The notes below the pieces were generated by a model. It did no database searches. It was not told the DNA's origin and saw nothing but the letters and a program-made list of their open reading frames with translations. Positions 1-7,726 of a stretch of DNA of 64,000 nt are shown here, piece after piece. Within the stretch, counting starts at the first letter, position 1. Each line of letters starts with the position of its first letter. The translations under genes and the position numbers were made by a program. This DNA is from DATFVB01 sp963714035 (GTDB taxonomy: Bacteria > Acidobacteriota > Thermoanaerobaculia > UBA5066 > DATFVB01). The stretch lies in assembly GCA_963714035.1 (NCBI GenBank), contig OY970224.1, forward strand, positions 3,410,001 through 3,474,000, given 5' to 3'.

Positions 1-585
1 GAGGATCTCCTCGTTCTCCGATCGGGCGATCATCCTCCGCTGGATTTCGACGGGCTGCTGCTCGCCGGAGGCGAGGACGTCGATCCTCCGCTCTACGGCG
101 AGTCGACCCGGCCAGGGATCGGCGGGATCAACCGGCGGCGGGACGAGCAGGAGCTGGGGCTGATCGCGGCGGCGCGGCGGCGCGGGGCTCCGATCTTCGG
201 GATCTGCCGCGGTCTCCAGGTCGTCAACGTCGCCTGCGGCGGAACGCTCGTCCAGGACATCCCGACGGAGGTTCCGTCGCCCGTCGAGCACCAGGTTCGC
301 CGTCCGAAGGACGCGATGGCCCACGCCGTGACGGTCTCCGGCGGCCGCTCCCTTCCTCCCGGGACGTTTTCCGTCAACTCCCGCCACCACCAGGCGATCG
401 CGCGCCTCGGCGCGGGGCTGTCGGCGACGGCACGTTCCGCGGACGGGCTGATCGAAGCCGTCGAGGGCGAGGGGATCGTCGCGGTGCAGTGGCACCCGGA
501 GAATCTGCGGCAGGACCCCGTTTCGCGCGGGCTGTTCCGGTCGTTCCGGGAGGCGGTCGTCGGCCGGGCGCGCCGGGTCGGGTAG
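1..585 (+). CDS. Peptidase C26 family glutamine amidotransferase-like hydrolase (5' end cut by window)
   Basis: The frame is open from the first base of the window, so the N terminus lies outside. The product resembles gamma-glutamyl-gamma-aminobutyrate hydrolases (PuuD-like class I glutamine amidotransferase fold), which cleave gamma-glutamyl amide bonds in the cytoplasm. Visible motifs are GGEDVDPPLYGE, the nucleophile elbow GICRGLQVVN with the catalytic Cys, and near the C terminus VQWHPE, which supplies the His and Glu of the triad. About 194 residues are present against roughly 240-260 for the family, so only a short N-terminal part is missing. The substrate is not readable from the sequence. 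It is followed 41 nt later by the metallo-beta-lactamase-fold gene on the same strand. Confidence 0.9.
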   Translation, partial: EDLLVLRSGDHPPLDFDGLLLAGGEDVDPPLYGESTRPGIGGINRRRDEQELGLIAAARRRGAPIFGICRGLQVVNVACGGTLVQDIPTEVPSPVEHQVRRPKDAMAHAVTVSGGRSLPPGTFSVNSRHHQAIARLGAGLSATARSADGLIEAVEGEGIVAVQWHPENLRQDPVSRGLFRSFREAVVGRARRVG

Positions 586-626
586 ACTCCCGAGCTTTGA
601 GCCGGGCTCGGCACGGAAGGAAGACG

Positions 627-1604
627 ATGAGATCGATTTCACCCCGAGGGATTCGCGCGGCGGCGCTGGGGACCGCGGCGGCCATGCTGGCGCCCTTCGT
701 GTCGGGGGCCGCGGCGAAGAAAAATGCGCCGACGACGCCTCCCCCGGATGCGGCGGCCGCCGAGAGACCGACCGGAACGGCGCTCCGACAGCCGCACAAG
801 CTCGCGGAGGGCGTGTGGGCGGCGATGACGAAGGGGGGCGCCAACGCGGGGTGGTTCCTGCTCGGGGACTCCGTCGTCGCGGTCGACGCCGGACGCTCGG
901 ACGCCGACGCCGAGGAGCTGCTCGCGGCGATCGCAGCGACGACCGGAAAGAAGACGGTTTCGTACCTCGTCCTGACCAACGATTTCGGGCCGCACGTCGG
1001 AGGCGCGGAAGCATTCGTCCGGCGGGGCGCGGCGATCGTGTGCGACGAGAAGTTCGCCGTCGGCTTCCAGGAGCTGATGGGGAAGGCCGGGTCCCGCGCC
1101 TCCGTTCTCGGGTTGGGAACGCGCCTCCTCCTCGGCAACGGCAGCCGGCACGTCGTCGTCCGTCGCCTCGGGCCCGCCGACAGCGCCGGCGATCTCGCGC
1201 TCTTCCTGGTCGAGGAAAAGATCCTCTTCTCCGGCGATCTGGCCGAATCCGTGCTTCTCCCGCCGCTCTTCTCGAAGTCGATCGATCCCGAGGGGTGGAT
1301 CGCCGCGCTCACGCTCCTCGGAAACCTGAATCCGAAGATTCTCGTGCCCGGATACGGGCCGATCGGACCTCCCGAGGGGATCGCCGCCACCCGCGATTAC
1401 CTCGAGCATGCCTCCGCGGCCGCCCAGACCATCGTCGCCGAGAACATCAAGGACGACTTCCTCCCGACGCGGCTCCGCCAGCCCGACGTCCAGGTCCGGA
1501 ACCTCCCCGCCGACCTCGAGCCGAGCCACGAGGCGAACATGCGGGCGCTCGTCGCCCATTACCGCGAGCGCGCGAAGACCGCTCCGCCGGCGAAGAAGCC
1601 ATGA
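627..1604 (+). CDS. Exported metallo-beta-lactamase-fold protein with degenerate metal site
   Basis: 325 aa. The ATG at 627 has a Shine-Dalgarno GGAAGGA at 615-621 and begins a signal peptide (basic start, then a hydrophobic stretch to about residue 30), so the longer upstream frame is not used. The fold is readable from the usual order of motifs, but the ligands are mostly lost. The expected THxHxDH reads TNDFGPH (117-123), keeping only the last His. The position normally GPAHTxGD reads GPADSAGD (183-189), and the final PGHG reads PGYG (241-244). Asp204 in FSGDLAE is kept. A normal dinuclear zinc hydrolase is therefore unlikely; a binding or accessory role is inferred. Its last four bases overlap the ATG of the aldehyde dehydrogenase, implying translational coupling. 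Confidence 0.85.
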   Translation: MRSISPRGIRAAALGTAAAMLAPFVSGAAAKKNAPTTPPPDAAAAERPTGTALRQPHKLAEGVWAAMTKGGANAGWFLLGDSVVAVDAGRSDADAEELLAAIAATTGKKTVSYLVLTNDFGPHVGGAEAFVRRGAAIVCDEKFAVGFQELMGKAGSRASVLGLGTRLLLGNGSRHVVVRRLGPADSAGDLALFLVEEKILFSGDLAESVLLPPLFSKSIDPEGWIAALTLLGNLNPKILVPGYGPIGPPEGIAATRDYLEHASAAAQTIVAENIKDDFLPTRLRQPDVQVRNLPADLEPSHEANMRALVAHYRERAKTAPPAKKP

Positions 1605-3058
1605 GCGGGGAGCCGGTGCTCCCGTCGGACCTGTACATCGACGGCCGCTTCGTTCCCTCGCTCTCGGGGCGGCGCTTTCCGACGACCGATCCGGCGACGG
1701 GCGAGCTCCTCGCGGAAGTGTCCGAAGCCGGGCCGGAAGACGTCGACGTCGCGGTCGCCGCCGCCCGCCGGGCGACCGAAGGCGGGCCCTGGAAGGAGAT
1801 GACCCCGCGGCAGCGGGGGAGGGTGCTCCTTCGCGCGGCGGATCTCCTCGCCTCGCGGGCCGACGCGTTCGGCGCGGTCGAGACGCGTGACAACGGAAAG
1901 CCGATCTTCGAGTCCGCGAAGATCGACATGCCCGCGGCGGCGGAGGCGCTCGCCTACTTCGGAGGCTGGGCCGACAAGGTCGGCGGAAAGACGCTGCCCT
2001 CGCGCGCCGACGCCTTCCTCTTCACGTGGCGGGAGCCGATCGGCGTCGTCGGCGCGATCACCCCTTGGAACTTCCCGCTCCTGCAGGCGATGTGGAAGAT
2101 CGCCCCCGCGCTCGCGTGCGGGAACGCCGTCGTCCTGAAGCCCGCCTCTCTCACGCCGCTGACGGCCCTCATGTTCGCCGCTCTCCTCGAAGAAGCGGGG
2201 CTCCCTCCCGGCGCTTTCAACGTCATCCCCGGTCCGGGAGAACGCGTCGGGGGCGCGATGGCGGAGCATCCGGGAATCGACAAGATCACGTTCACGGGAG
2301 AAACCGAGACCGGGAAGAAGATCCTGCGCGCGGCCGCCGGAACGGTCAAACGGGTATCGATGGAGCTCGGCGGAAAGTCGCCGAACATCGTCTTCGCGGA
2401 CGCCGACCTCGACGCGGCCGCTCGCGGCGCCTTCAACGGGATCTTCTACGGAAAGGGGGAGGTTTGCGCGGCCGGTTCCCGCCTCCTCGTCGAGGAGTCC
2501 GCGCACGACGCGCTGCTCGAAAAAATCGTGGAGCGCGCGAAGAAGACGGAGCCCGGCGACCCCCTCCACCCGAAGACGCGGCTCGGGGCTCTCGTGTCCG
2601 AGAAACAGCGCGACACGGTCGCGGGATACGTCGAGGGCGCGCTCCGCGAGGGGGCGCAGCTCGTCGCGGGCGGCCGCCGACGCGACGTCGGCGGAAAGGG
2701 GGCGTTCTTCGAGGCGACGGTCTTCGACCGCGTCGACCCCTCGATGACGATCGCGCGAGAGGAGATCTTCGGCCCGGTCCTCGCGACGCTGACTTTCGAT
2801 TCCCCGGAATCGGCGATCGAGCTCGGCAACCGGGTGCGCTACGGTCTCGCGGCGGCCGTGTGGACGCGCGACGTCAAGAAGGCGTTCCGCGTCGCGCGGG
2901 CGATCCGCGCCGGGACCGTGTGGATCAACACCTACAACATGTACGACCCGGGCCTTCCCTTCGGCGGCTACAAGGAGAGCGGCTTCGGCCGCGAGCGCGG
3001 GGAGGAGGCGATGATGGAGTATACGGAGCTGAAGTCGGTCTGGACCGACCTCAGTTAG
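1601..3058 (+). CDS. NAD(P)-dependent aldehyde dehydrogenase
   Basis: 485 aa, the normal length for the ALDH superfamily. It oxidises an aldehyde to the acid through a thiohemiacetal on Cys. Key positions are intact: Asn157 in TPWNFP, Lys180 in VVLKPA, general base Glu255 in MELGGKSPN, and nucleophile Cys289 in GKGEVCAAGSR. The conserved EEIFGPV and PFGGYKESGFGRE segments are also present. The start ATG at 1601 overlaps the stop of the preceding metallo-beta-lactamase-fold gene (ATGA), and the family N terminus (YIDGRFV) follows directly, so the long upstream extension of the frame is rejected. The substrate is unknown; resemblance is to betaine/phenylacetaldehyde-type enzymes. The protein has no signal peptide and should be cytoplasmic. 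Confidence 0.95.
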   Translation: MSGEPVLPSDLYIDGRFVPSLSGRRFPTTDPATGELLAEVSEAGPEDVDVAVAAARRATEGGPWKEMTPRQRGRVLLRAADLLASRADAFGAVETRDNGKPIFESAKIDMPAAAEALAYFGGWADKVGGKTLPSRADAFLFTWREPIGVVGAITPWNFPLLQAMWKIAPALACGNAVVLKPASLTPLTALMFAALLEEAGLPPGAFNVIPGPGERVGGAMAEHPGIDKITFTGETETGKKILRAAAGTVKRVSMELGGKSPNIVFADADLDAAARGAFNGIFYGKGEVCAAGSRLLVEESAHDALLEKIVERAKKTEPGDPLHPKTRLGALVSEKQRDTVAGYVEGALREGAQLVAGGRRRDVGGKGAFFEATVFDRVDPSMTIAREEIFGPVLATLTFDSPESAIELGNRVRYGLAAAVWTRDVKKAFRVARAIRAGTVWINTYNMYDPGLPFGGYKESGFGRERGEEAMMEYTELKSVWTDLS

Positions 3059-3089
3059 CAGGCGCGGTCATACGCACCGTTATACGGGA

Positions 3090-3159
3090 CGCGGGAACCC
3101 GGCCGGCGGGTTCGACGTACGCCCCGGTACGCCTTCGCCCGCCGGACCGGCTTCCCGCG
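3090..3159. repeat. Long imperfect hairpin element with GTAC-flanked loop (copy 1)
   Basis: The arms 3090-3120 and 3127-3159 are near-complementary, with a loop at 3121-3126. They share CGCGGGAA, CCGG, CCGGCGGG and CGTAC blocks. The element lies between the aldehyde dehydrogenase stop and the small membrane protein gene. A similar hairpin occurs at 11721-11814 and a half-related one at 39641-39710. There is no T-tract, so it is not a classical intrinsic terminator. It could be a structured 3' UTR or a small palindromic repeat. Confidence 0.7.
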
Positions 3160-3307
3160 CGCGTCTTCCGGCACGTCTGACCGCGCCTCGTCGTTGATTC
3201 ACTCCCGATCCCCGTGTCTCGCCGCACTTCACCGCCAGCGAGAGCCGACGGCCGAAAACTGCCCAATGGCGCTCTCCTTGCAACCTCGTCGGCGCGGGGG
3301 TAACCAC

Positions 3308-3808
3308 ATGGGAAACAAGCCGAATCGGCTGAGTCAGTTGTTCGAGAACTTCGCGCGATCGGTCACGCGCTTCACGGGGAGCACGCTGGCGTTCACCATC
3401 GCCGTGGCGGTCATCGTCGTCTGGGGCGCGAGCGGGCCGGTCTTCCACTATTCCGACACGTGGCAGCTCGTGATCAACACCGGCACGACGATCGTGACTT
3501 TCCTCATGGTCTTCCTGATCCAGCGCTCGCAGAACAACGACTCCCGCGCCGTCCACCTGAAGCTCAACGAGATCGTCGCCGCGCTCGAAGGCGCGAGCAG
3601 CCGCCTCGTCAACGTCGAGGACCTGAGCGAGGACGAACTGAAGGTTCTCCATCACTACTACCAGCGCATCGCGGAGCTCGCGAAGAACGACCGCAGCCTG
3701 AAGGAGTCGCACTCGATCGAAGAGGCGGCTGCGCGGCACGAGGCCCGGATGGCTTCGCGCGGAGGGAGACGGGAAAAAGCCTCGGCCGGCCTTCCGTCCC
3801 GAAAATAG
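3308..3808 (+). CDS. Low-affinity iron permease family small membrane protein
   Basis: 166 aa. The N-terminal part has a cytoplasmic start, two transmembrane segments (about residues 25-45 and 55-72) and the QRSQNNDSRAVHLKLNEIVAAL segment region typical of bacterial proteins annotated as low-affinity iron permeases. The second half is a charged cytoplasmic tail (DLSEDELKVLHHYYQRI) without membrane segments. Iron transport by bacterial members is not well established, so only the family name is transferred. The ATG at 3308 follows a G-rich ribosome site at about 3296-3300; an earlier in-frame ATG at 3266 would add an uncharacteristic basic stretch. It is convergent with the YfhO-like gene, and 133 nt separate the two stops. 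Confidence 0.8.
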   Translation: MGNKPNRLSQLFENFARSVTRFTGSTLAFTIAVAVIVVWGASGPVFHYSDTWQLVINTGTTIVTFLMVFLIQRSQNNDSRAVHLKLNEIVAALEGASSRLVNVEDLSEDELKVLHHYYQRIAELAKNDRSLKESHSIEEAAARHEARMASRGGRREKASAGLPSRK

Positions 3809-3941
3809 CGCCGGCGTCGTCCGGAGCGCCGCAGGCCGGACGCCGCGATGACGGTTCCTCGTCCGGCCGGGCGGCCCCGGCGCGGCCCCCATCGGCTCCG
3901 GGCCGCAGGCGCGGCGCCGAAGCCGTTTTGGGGACGGGACA

Positions 3942-6437
3942 TCAGGCGTTCGCGCGCCCCCGGGCCCGGGAATCCGCCCGCTTTTCCCGCCGGACGCCGA
4001 TGACGATCGCGGCCGCGCCGATTGCCCCGCCCGCCGCGGCCGCGGAGGCTCCGGCGCGCAGATGCGGCGGCGAGTAAGTGAGCGTCACACGGTGTCGGCC
4101 CGGCCGGACGGCGACCGCCAGGAGCGGCCCGTCCGCGCGTCCGGTCGCCAGCGCTCCATCCTCGTCTCTCGCGTGCCAGCCCCCGTCCTGCGTCTCGCTC
4201 GCGACGACGACCGACGGCGCGTGTCCGGGAACCTCCGCCGTGAACGCGATCGAGCGGTCCGACGACGCGATCTTCGAGATCGCGGGAGCGTCTCCCTCCC
4301 GGGCGGGCAGGAGCGAAGTCCCGTCCGACACGACGACCGCGGCGTCTCCGTTCCCGATTTGCCGCACGATCTCCGCGGGAGCGAGCCCGAACGCGGCGAA
4401 CGCATCGTCGGCGTGTCCCGCGGGCGCTCCCCCGACGGACCGGACGCTCCGGGGCGCCCAGACGCGGGCGCGTGCGGACCGGTTCCGGAAGACCACGCCG
4501 TCGACGGCCGAATAGACCTTTTCCCATCGCGGGCTCGCGAGCGAAGCGCCCGGCGGCGCGACGGCGTATTCGACGTTCAGGAGATCGAACAGCGGCGCCT
4601 CGGGGTCGCGGAACGTCTTGAAGTATTCCGCGGGCGGATAGCCGGCCGCCGCGTCGAGGAGCTCGACGTAGTCGCGACGCTCGAGCGGATCGTGCGTGCG
4701 GACGTCCTCGACGCCGGCGAAGACGTTCGACGACGGGAAGAGCGCGGTCGAGACGCCGACGACGCGGAAGATCCCCGGACGACGGCGCAGGAAATCGACG
4801 AGCGGCGTCGCGGGGTAGACGGCGGCCGACGGGCCGAGGCGATCGAAGGGGAGCGAAATCGAGAAGAGCTCGCCGAGCGACGCGAGGACGAGAACCGCGA
4901 ACACGACCCCGACACGCGCGCGGCGCCGGATCGCGGCGAGCGCCGCGGCCGCCCCGATCGCCGCGACGACGATCGCCACGATCGCGAGGGAGGTCGCTTC
5001 GGCACGATACCCGCCGTTGGCGACGTAGCGGGGGCTCAAGCGGAGGAAGACGGCCGCGGCGGCCGCGCCGAACGCCAGGGCGGCCGCCGTCAGCCAGAGC
5101 GCCCGGCGGGGGTTCGCGGCGACGTCGCGGCGCCAGCGATCGAATTCGAACGCGGCGAGGGCGGCGGCGCACACGGCGATCCAGGCCTGGAACCGGACGG
5201 TGAGCATGACCCCGAGTCCGGGAACGCGGGCGAGCGCCTCGATCGCCGGCCACGTCCGTCCGGAGACGGCGAACGCGATCGCGCCGATCGCCGCGAGGCC
5301 GTACGCTTCCGGCCGCCGTTTGCTCCCGGGGCGAAGCGTCAGCAGGGCGAGGATCCAGGCCGCGGCGCCGACGTATCCGGAGGAGACTTCCGGATAAGAG
5401 TAGACGGCTCGGGGAAGCATCGGCGCCCCGATGCCGTCGCCGAACGCCTTCGGAACGAACGGCGCGACGAAACCGGTCGGCCACCATGGACGATGGGGCC
5501 GCCCGAGAGTGGAGACGATGTCGAGCGCTCCCTCCGCGCGGACCCGCCGGTTCGAGCCCCGGATCGCGTCGATCTGCGGGAGGAGGAGGGGCGCCGAGAG
5601 GGCGAGCGCGACGGTCGCGGCGAGCGCCGCCGACCTCAGGACCGCGCCCGGAGAGGACCAGCCGCGCGAGAGGACGCGGAATGCGGTCCAGACGGCGAGA
5701 AAGGCGGCGCCGAGCGCCGCGCTCTCCGGATGACCGGACGCGGCCCACGCGACGAGGACGGCGGAAAGGAGCGCGGCGGAACGCGCGCGTCCCTTCGGGT
5801 CGTCGAGGCGCTCGAGCAGGAAGAACGCCCATGGCCAGAGCGCGACGACGGAGGCGAAGGGCCACGGGAGCCAGACCGTCATCAGGAGCGAGAATCCGAA
5901 CGCGATCGCGCCCAGAAAGGCCCCTGCGCGCGACACCCGGAGCTCCGCGAGCCAGAGCCACGCTCCCGAGAGGGCGGCGAGGAGCTTCAGCGCCTCCGCG
6001 AGCGTGAAGGAGCGTCCGAGCGGGAGCGGAAGACCGGCGAGAACGACCGGAGAGAACGCCCCCGACTGGGCGTTGGCGGCGAGCGGCATTCCGCACCCGT
6101 TCCAGCGATCGAGCCAGGGAAGCGAGCCGGATCTCCACGCCCCGCGCACCGCCGCCGTCCACGGAGCGATCTGGAACGCGATGTCGTTCAGATTCGGATT
6201 CCGGTGCGGCGTCGGAGACCCGAAGGGGGGGCCGAGCGTCGTCCACGGATACGTCAACCGGACGTCCTCGACGGGAATCGCGGTCCGATCGGCGAGAAAC
6301 CCGGGGAGGAGATAGAGGACCGGCAGGACGACGAACGCGGAGAACGCGAGCGTCGGAATCGGACGCCGCACGAAGCGCGCGGCCGCGCCGACCGCCGCCG
6401 CTCCCGCGACGTACAGAACCCAGAGCAGGAGCGTCAA
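3942..6437 (-). CDS. YfhO-like polytopic membrane protein
   Basis: 831 aa. An N-terminal membrane domain with about a dozen hydrophobic segments is followed by a soluble C-terminal region (about 540-800) and a last hydrophobic segment. The loop after the first segments contains PVEDVRLTYPWTTLG and later NGCGMPLAANAQSG, the pattern of YfhO-type (GT-C-like) proteins, which modify cell-envelope polymers in Firmicutes. Substrate and role here are unknown. The start is TTG at 6437; no Shine-Dalgarno is visible, but TAGACT sits 9 nt upstream on the coding strand, consistent with a leaderless transcript. It is divergent from the receiver gene at 6495. Long open frames on the opposite strand are shadows of this GC-rich gene. 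Confidence 0.85.
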   Translation of the reverse strand: MTLLLWVLYVAGAAAVGAAARFVRRPIPTLAFSAFVVLPVLYLLPGFLADRTAIPVEDVRLTYPWTTLGPPFGSPTPHRNPNLNDIAFQIAPWTAAVRGAWRSGSLPWLDRWNGCGMPLAANAQSGAFSPVVLAGLPLPLGRSFTLAEALKLLAALSGAWLWLAELRVSRAGAFLGAIAFGFSLLMTVWLPWPFASVVALWPWAFFLLERLDDPKGRARSAALLSAVLVAWAASGHPESAALGAAFLAVWTAFRVLSRGWSSPGAVLRSAALAATVALALSAPLLLPQIDAIRGSNRRVRAEGALDIVSTLGRPHRPWWPTGFVAPFVPKAFGDGIGAPMLPRAVYSYPEVSSGYVGAAAWILALLTLRPGSKRRPEAYGLAAIGAIAFAVSGRTWPAIEALARVPGLGVMLTVRFQAWIAVCAAALAAFEFDRWRRDVAANPRRALWLTAAALAFGAAAAAVFLRLSPRYVANGGYRAEATSLAIVAIVVAAIGAAAALAAIRRRARVGVVFAVLVLASLGELFSISLPFDRLGPSAAVYPATPLVDFLRRRPGIFRVVGVSTALFPSSNVFAGVEDVRTHDPLERRDYVELLDAAAGYPPAEYFKTFRDPEAPLFDLLNVEYAVAPPGASLASPRWEKVYSAVDGVVFRNRSARARVWAPRSVRSVGGAPAGHADDAFAAFGLAPAEIVRQIGNGDAAVVVSDGTSLLPAREGDAPAISKIASSDRSIAFTAEVPGHAPSVVVASETQDGGWHARDEDGALATGRADGPLLAVAVRPGRHRVTLTYSPPHLRAGASAAAAGGAIGAAAIVIGVRREKRADSRARGRANA

Positions 6438-6446
6438 GATGGGCGG

Positions 6447-6452
6447 AGTCTA
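6447..6452 (-). promoter_or_regulatory. Candidate -10 hexamer TAGACT for the YfhO-like gene
   Basis: TAGACT on the minus strand ends 9 nt before the TTG start at 6437. The match to TANNNT and the lack of a ribosome binding site suggest a leaderless promoter. No clear -35 box was found. Confidence 0.45.
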
Positions 6453-6494
6453 CAGGATGGACCGCTGTGCACGGCCCTTGCATCCCCGTTCCGC

Positions 6495-6872
6495 ATGAGC
6501 ATGGACCAGCTTCCCCGCAGAATCCTGATCGTCGAAGACGACACCCGCCTCCGCAGCGGCCTCGGCGATCTCCTCCGCCAGAACGGCTACGAGGTCGTCT
6601 CCGCGGCGACGGGCGAGCAGGCGATGTCGCACCTCCGGTCGGAGGCGCGAACGGACCTGATCGTCCTCGACCTGCGAATGCCCGGGATGAACGGGTGGCA
6701 GTTCCGGTCGGAGCAACGGCGCGACAGCGTTCTTGCGGCAATCCCCGTGATCGTCGCGACGGCCGATTGGAATGCGGAGACGGAGGCGGAGACTCTCGGC
6801 GCCGTCTGCTGCCTGAAGAAGCCTTACTCGCCGCAGAAGCTCGTGGACACGGTCCGCCGCTTCGCCGCATAG
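6495..6872 (+). CDS. Single-domain response regulator (CheY-like receiver)
   Basis: 125 aa, one receiver domain with no output domain. The acidic pair is in ILIVEDDTRLR, the phospho-acceptor Asp in LIVLDLRMPGMNG, the Thr position in VIVATADW, and the conserved Lys in CCLKKPYSP. It probably acts by protein-protein contact after phosphorylation by an unlinked histidine kinase. No kinase gene is adjacent. Two ATGs are possible, 6495 and 6501. It is divergent from the YfhO-like gene and is followed by an intergenic repeat block. Confidence 0.9.
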   Translation: MSMDQLPRRILIVEDDTRLRSGLGDLLRQNGYEVVSAATGEQAMSHLRSEARTDLIVLDLRMPGMNGWQFRSEQRRDSVLAAIPVIVATADWNAETEAETLGAVCCLKKPYSPQKLVDTVRRFAA

Positions 6873-6876
6873 CGTT

Positions 6877-7109
6877 GCTTCCGCGGCCCGCGCTGACGCG
6901 CGTCCGCTTACGCTCCCACATCGCACGGTCCTCTGAAGGGTGTCATCCTGAGGAGCGCAGCGACGAAGGATCTGCTCAGGTAGCAGGTCCTTCGCTTCGC
7001 TCAGGAGAGAGCACTCCGCGCTCATGTCCACGAGCGCTCCGTGCTCACACTTTCCGCGCTGTGACCTCCGCGGCTCGCCTTCTCGGCTCGACCGCTTCGG
7101 TGCCCCACC
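6877..7109 (+). repeat. Dispersed intergenic repeat, copy A
   Basis: Positions 6877-6925 match 24485-24533 almost base for base (GCTTCCGCGGCCCGCGCTGA then CTTACGCTCCCA). Positions 7049-7109 match 24641-24687 plus 24772-24792, and the reverse complement of 59236-59306 (shared CTTTCCGCG, TGACCTCCGCGGCTCGCCTT, CTCGACCGCT). All copies lie just downstream of genes. The middle of this copy is interrupted by a different palindrome. Confidence 0.75.
6946..7006. repeat. Palindromic intergenic element starting TCCTGAGG
   Basis: The arms 6946-6976 and 6982-7006 pair imperfectly (TCCTGAGG...AAGGATCTGCT against AGCAGGTCCTTCGCTTCGCT...), with a 5-nt loop. A shorter relative starting TCATCCTGAGG and continuing to GAAGGATCTG is at 27641-27683. 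It looks like a REP-type palindrome inserted into the larger repeat. Confidence 0.65.
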
Positions 7110-7195
7110 GGATCAAGCCTTTCCGATGGCCGCGGGCGCCCGCATCCCGCCGGGCTCACGCCTCGCGCCGCGCCACGGGCACGAAGAGCGGCCGC

Positions 7196-7726
7196 CTAAA
7201 AGAGAGGTGCCTGCTTGCCTCGCGAGTCGCCCGACGAAATCGCGTGCTCGTGCCGCAGGAGCCATTCCTTGCGATCGAGACGCCCGGCGTATCCGCGCAG
7301 CGTTCCGTCGCTGCCGATGACGCGGTGGCAGGGCACGACGATCGGCAGCGGATTCACGCGGTTCGCGCTTCCGACGGCGCGGACCGCTCGGGGCCGGCCG
7401 ATGGCGGCGGCGATCTCCCGGTACGAGCGGGTTTCGCCTCGCGGGATCGCGCGCAGCGACTCCCACACCTGCCGCTGGAACGCGGTGCCGTTCGGATCGA
7501 GAGGAACGTCGGCGAAGTCTTCCGGTTCCCCGGAAAAGTAGCGTGCGAGCGCGCGCCGCGCTCTCTCGAGGAGCTTCTCCCGGGCGGCGCTCGGCGCGAC
7601 CTTCGCGTCCGGCCGCGCGTGCGGCCCGGGCCCCCCGCTGAAGCGGATCGCGCAGATGCCGTCGTCCGTCGCGGCGAGCTGGAGCGGTCCGAGCGGCGAG
7701 TCGATCTTCAGTTCGCTGATTTCCAT
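7196..7726 (-). CDS. ogt: Methylated-DNA--protein-cysteine methyltransferase
   Basis: 176 aa, the normal size for Ogt/MGMT suicide repair proteins, which move the alkyl group from O6-alkylguanine or O4-alkylthymine in DNA to a Cys. The active site VVPCHRV has acceptor Cys133, preceded by the conserved GSANRVNPLP. The helix-turn-helix region FQRQVWESLRAIPRGETRSYREIA is present. The ATG at 7726 has AGGAG 8 nt upstream and lies inside the end of the preceding alkA frame (19-nt overlap), so the two are one operon. Together they repair O-alkyl and N-alkyl lesions. Confidence 0.97.
   Translation of the reverse strand: MEISELKIDSPLGPLQLAATDDGICAIRFSGGPGPHARPDAKVAPSAAREKLLERARRALARYFSGEPEDFADVPLDPNGTAFQRQVWESLRAIPRGETRSYREIAAAIGRPRAVRAVGSANRVNPLPIVVPCHRVIGSDGTLRGYAGRLDRKEWLLRHEHAISSGDSRGKQAPLF

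Larger units (their letters stand above)
6873..7195. other. Intergenic block with two repeat types
   Basis: This 323-nt stretch between the stop of the receiver gene and the stop of ogt has no credible gene. It holds copy A of a dispersed repeat in two parts (6877-6925 and 7049-7109) and an inserted palindromic element at 6946-7006. Further matches to the dispersed repeat are at 24485-24792 (same strand) and 59236-59337 (opposite strand). Confidence 0.7.

Noticed and set aside
3658..6921. A 1087-codon minus-strand frame over the YfhO-like gene.
   Set aside because: Very Arg-rich shadow in another frame of the same strand; the YfhO-like frame has membrane segments and family motifs.
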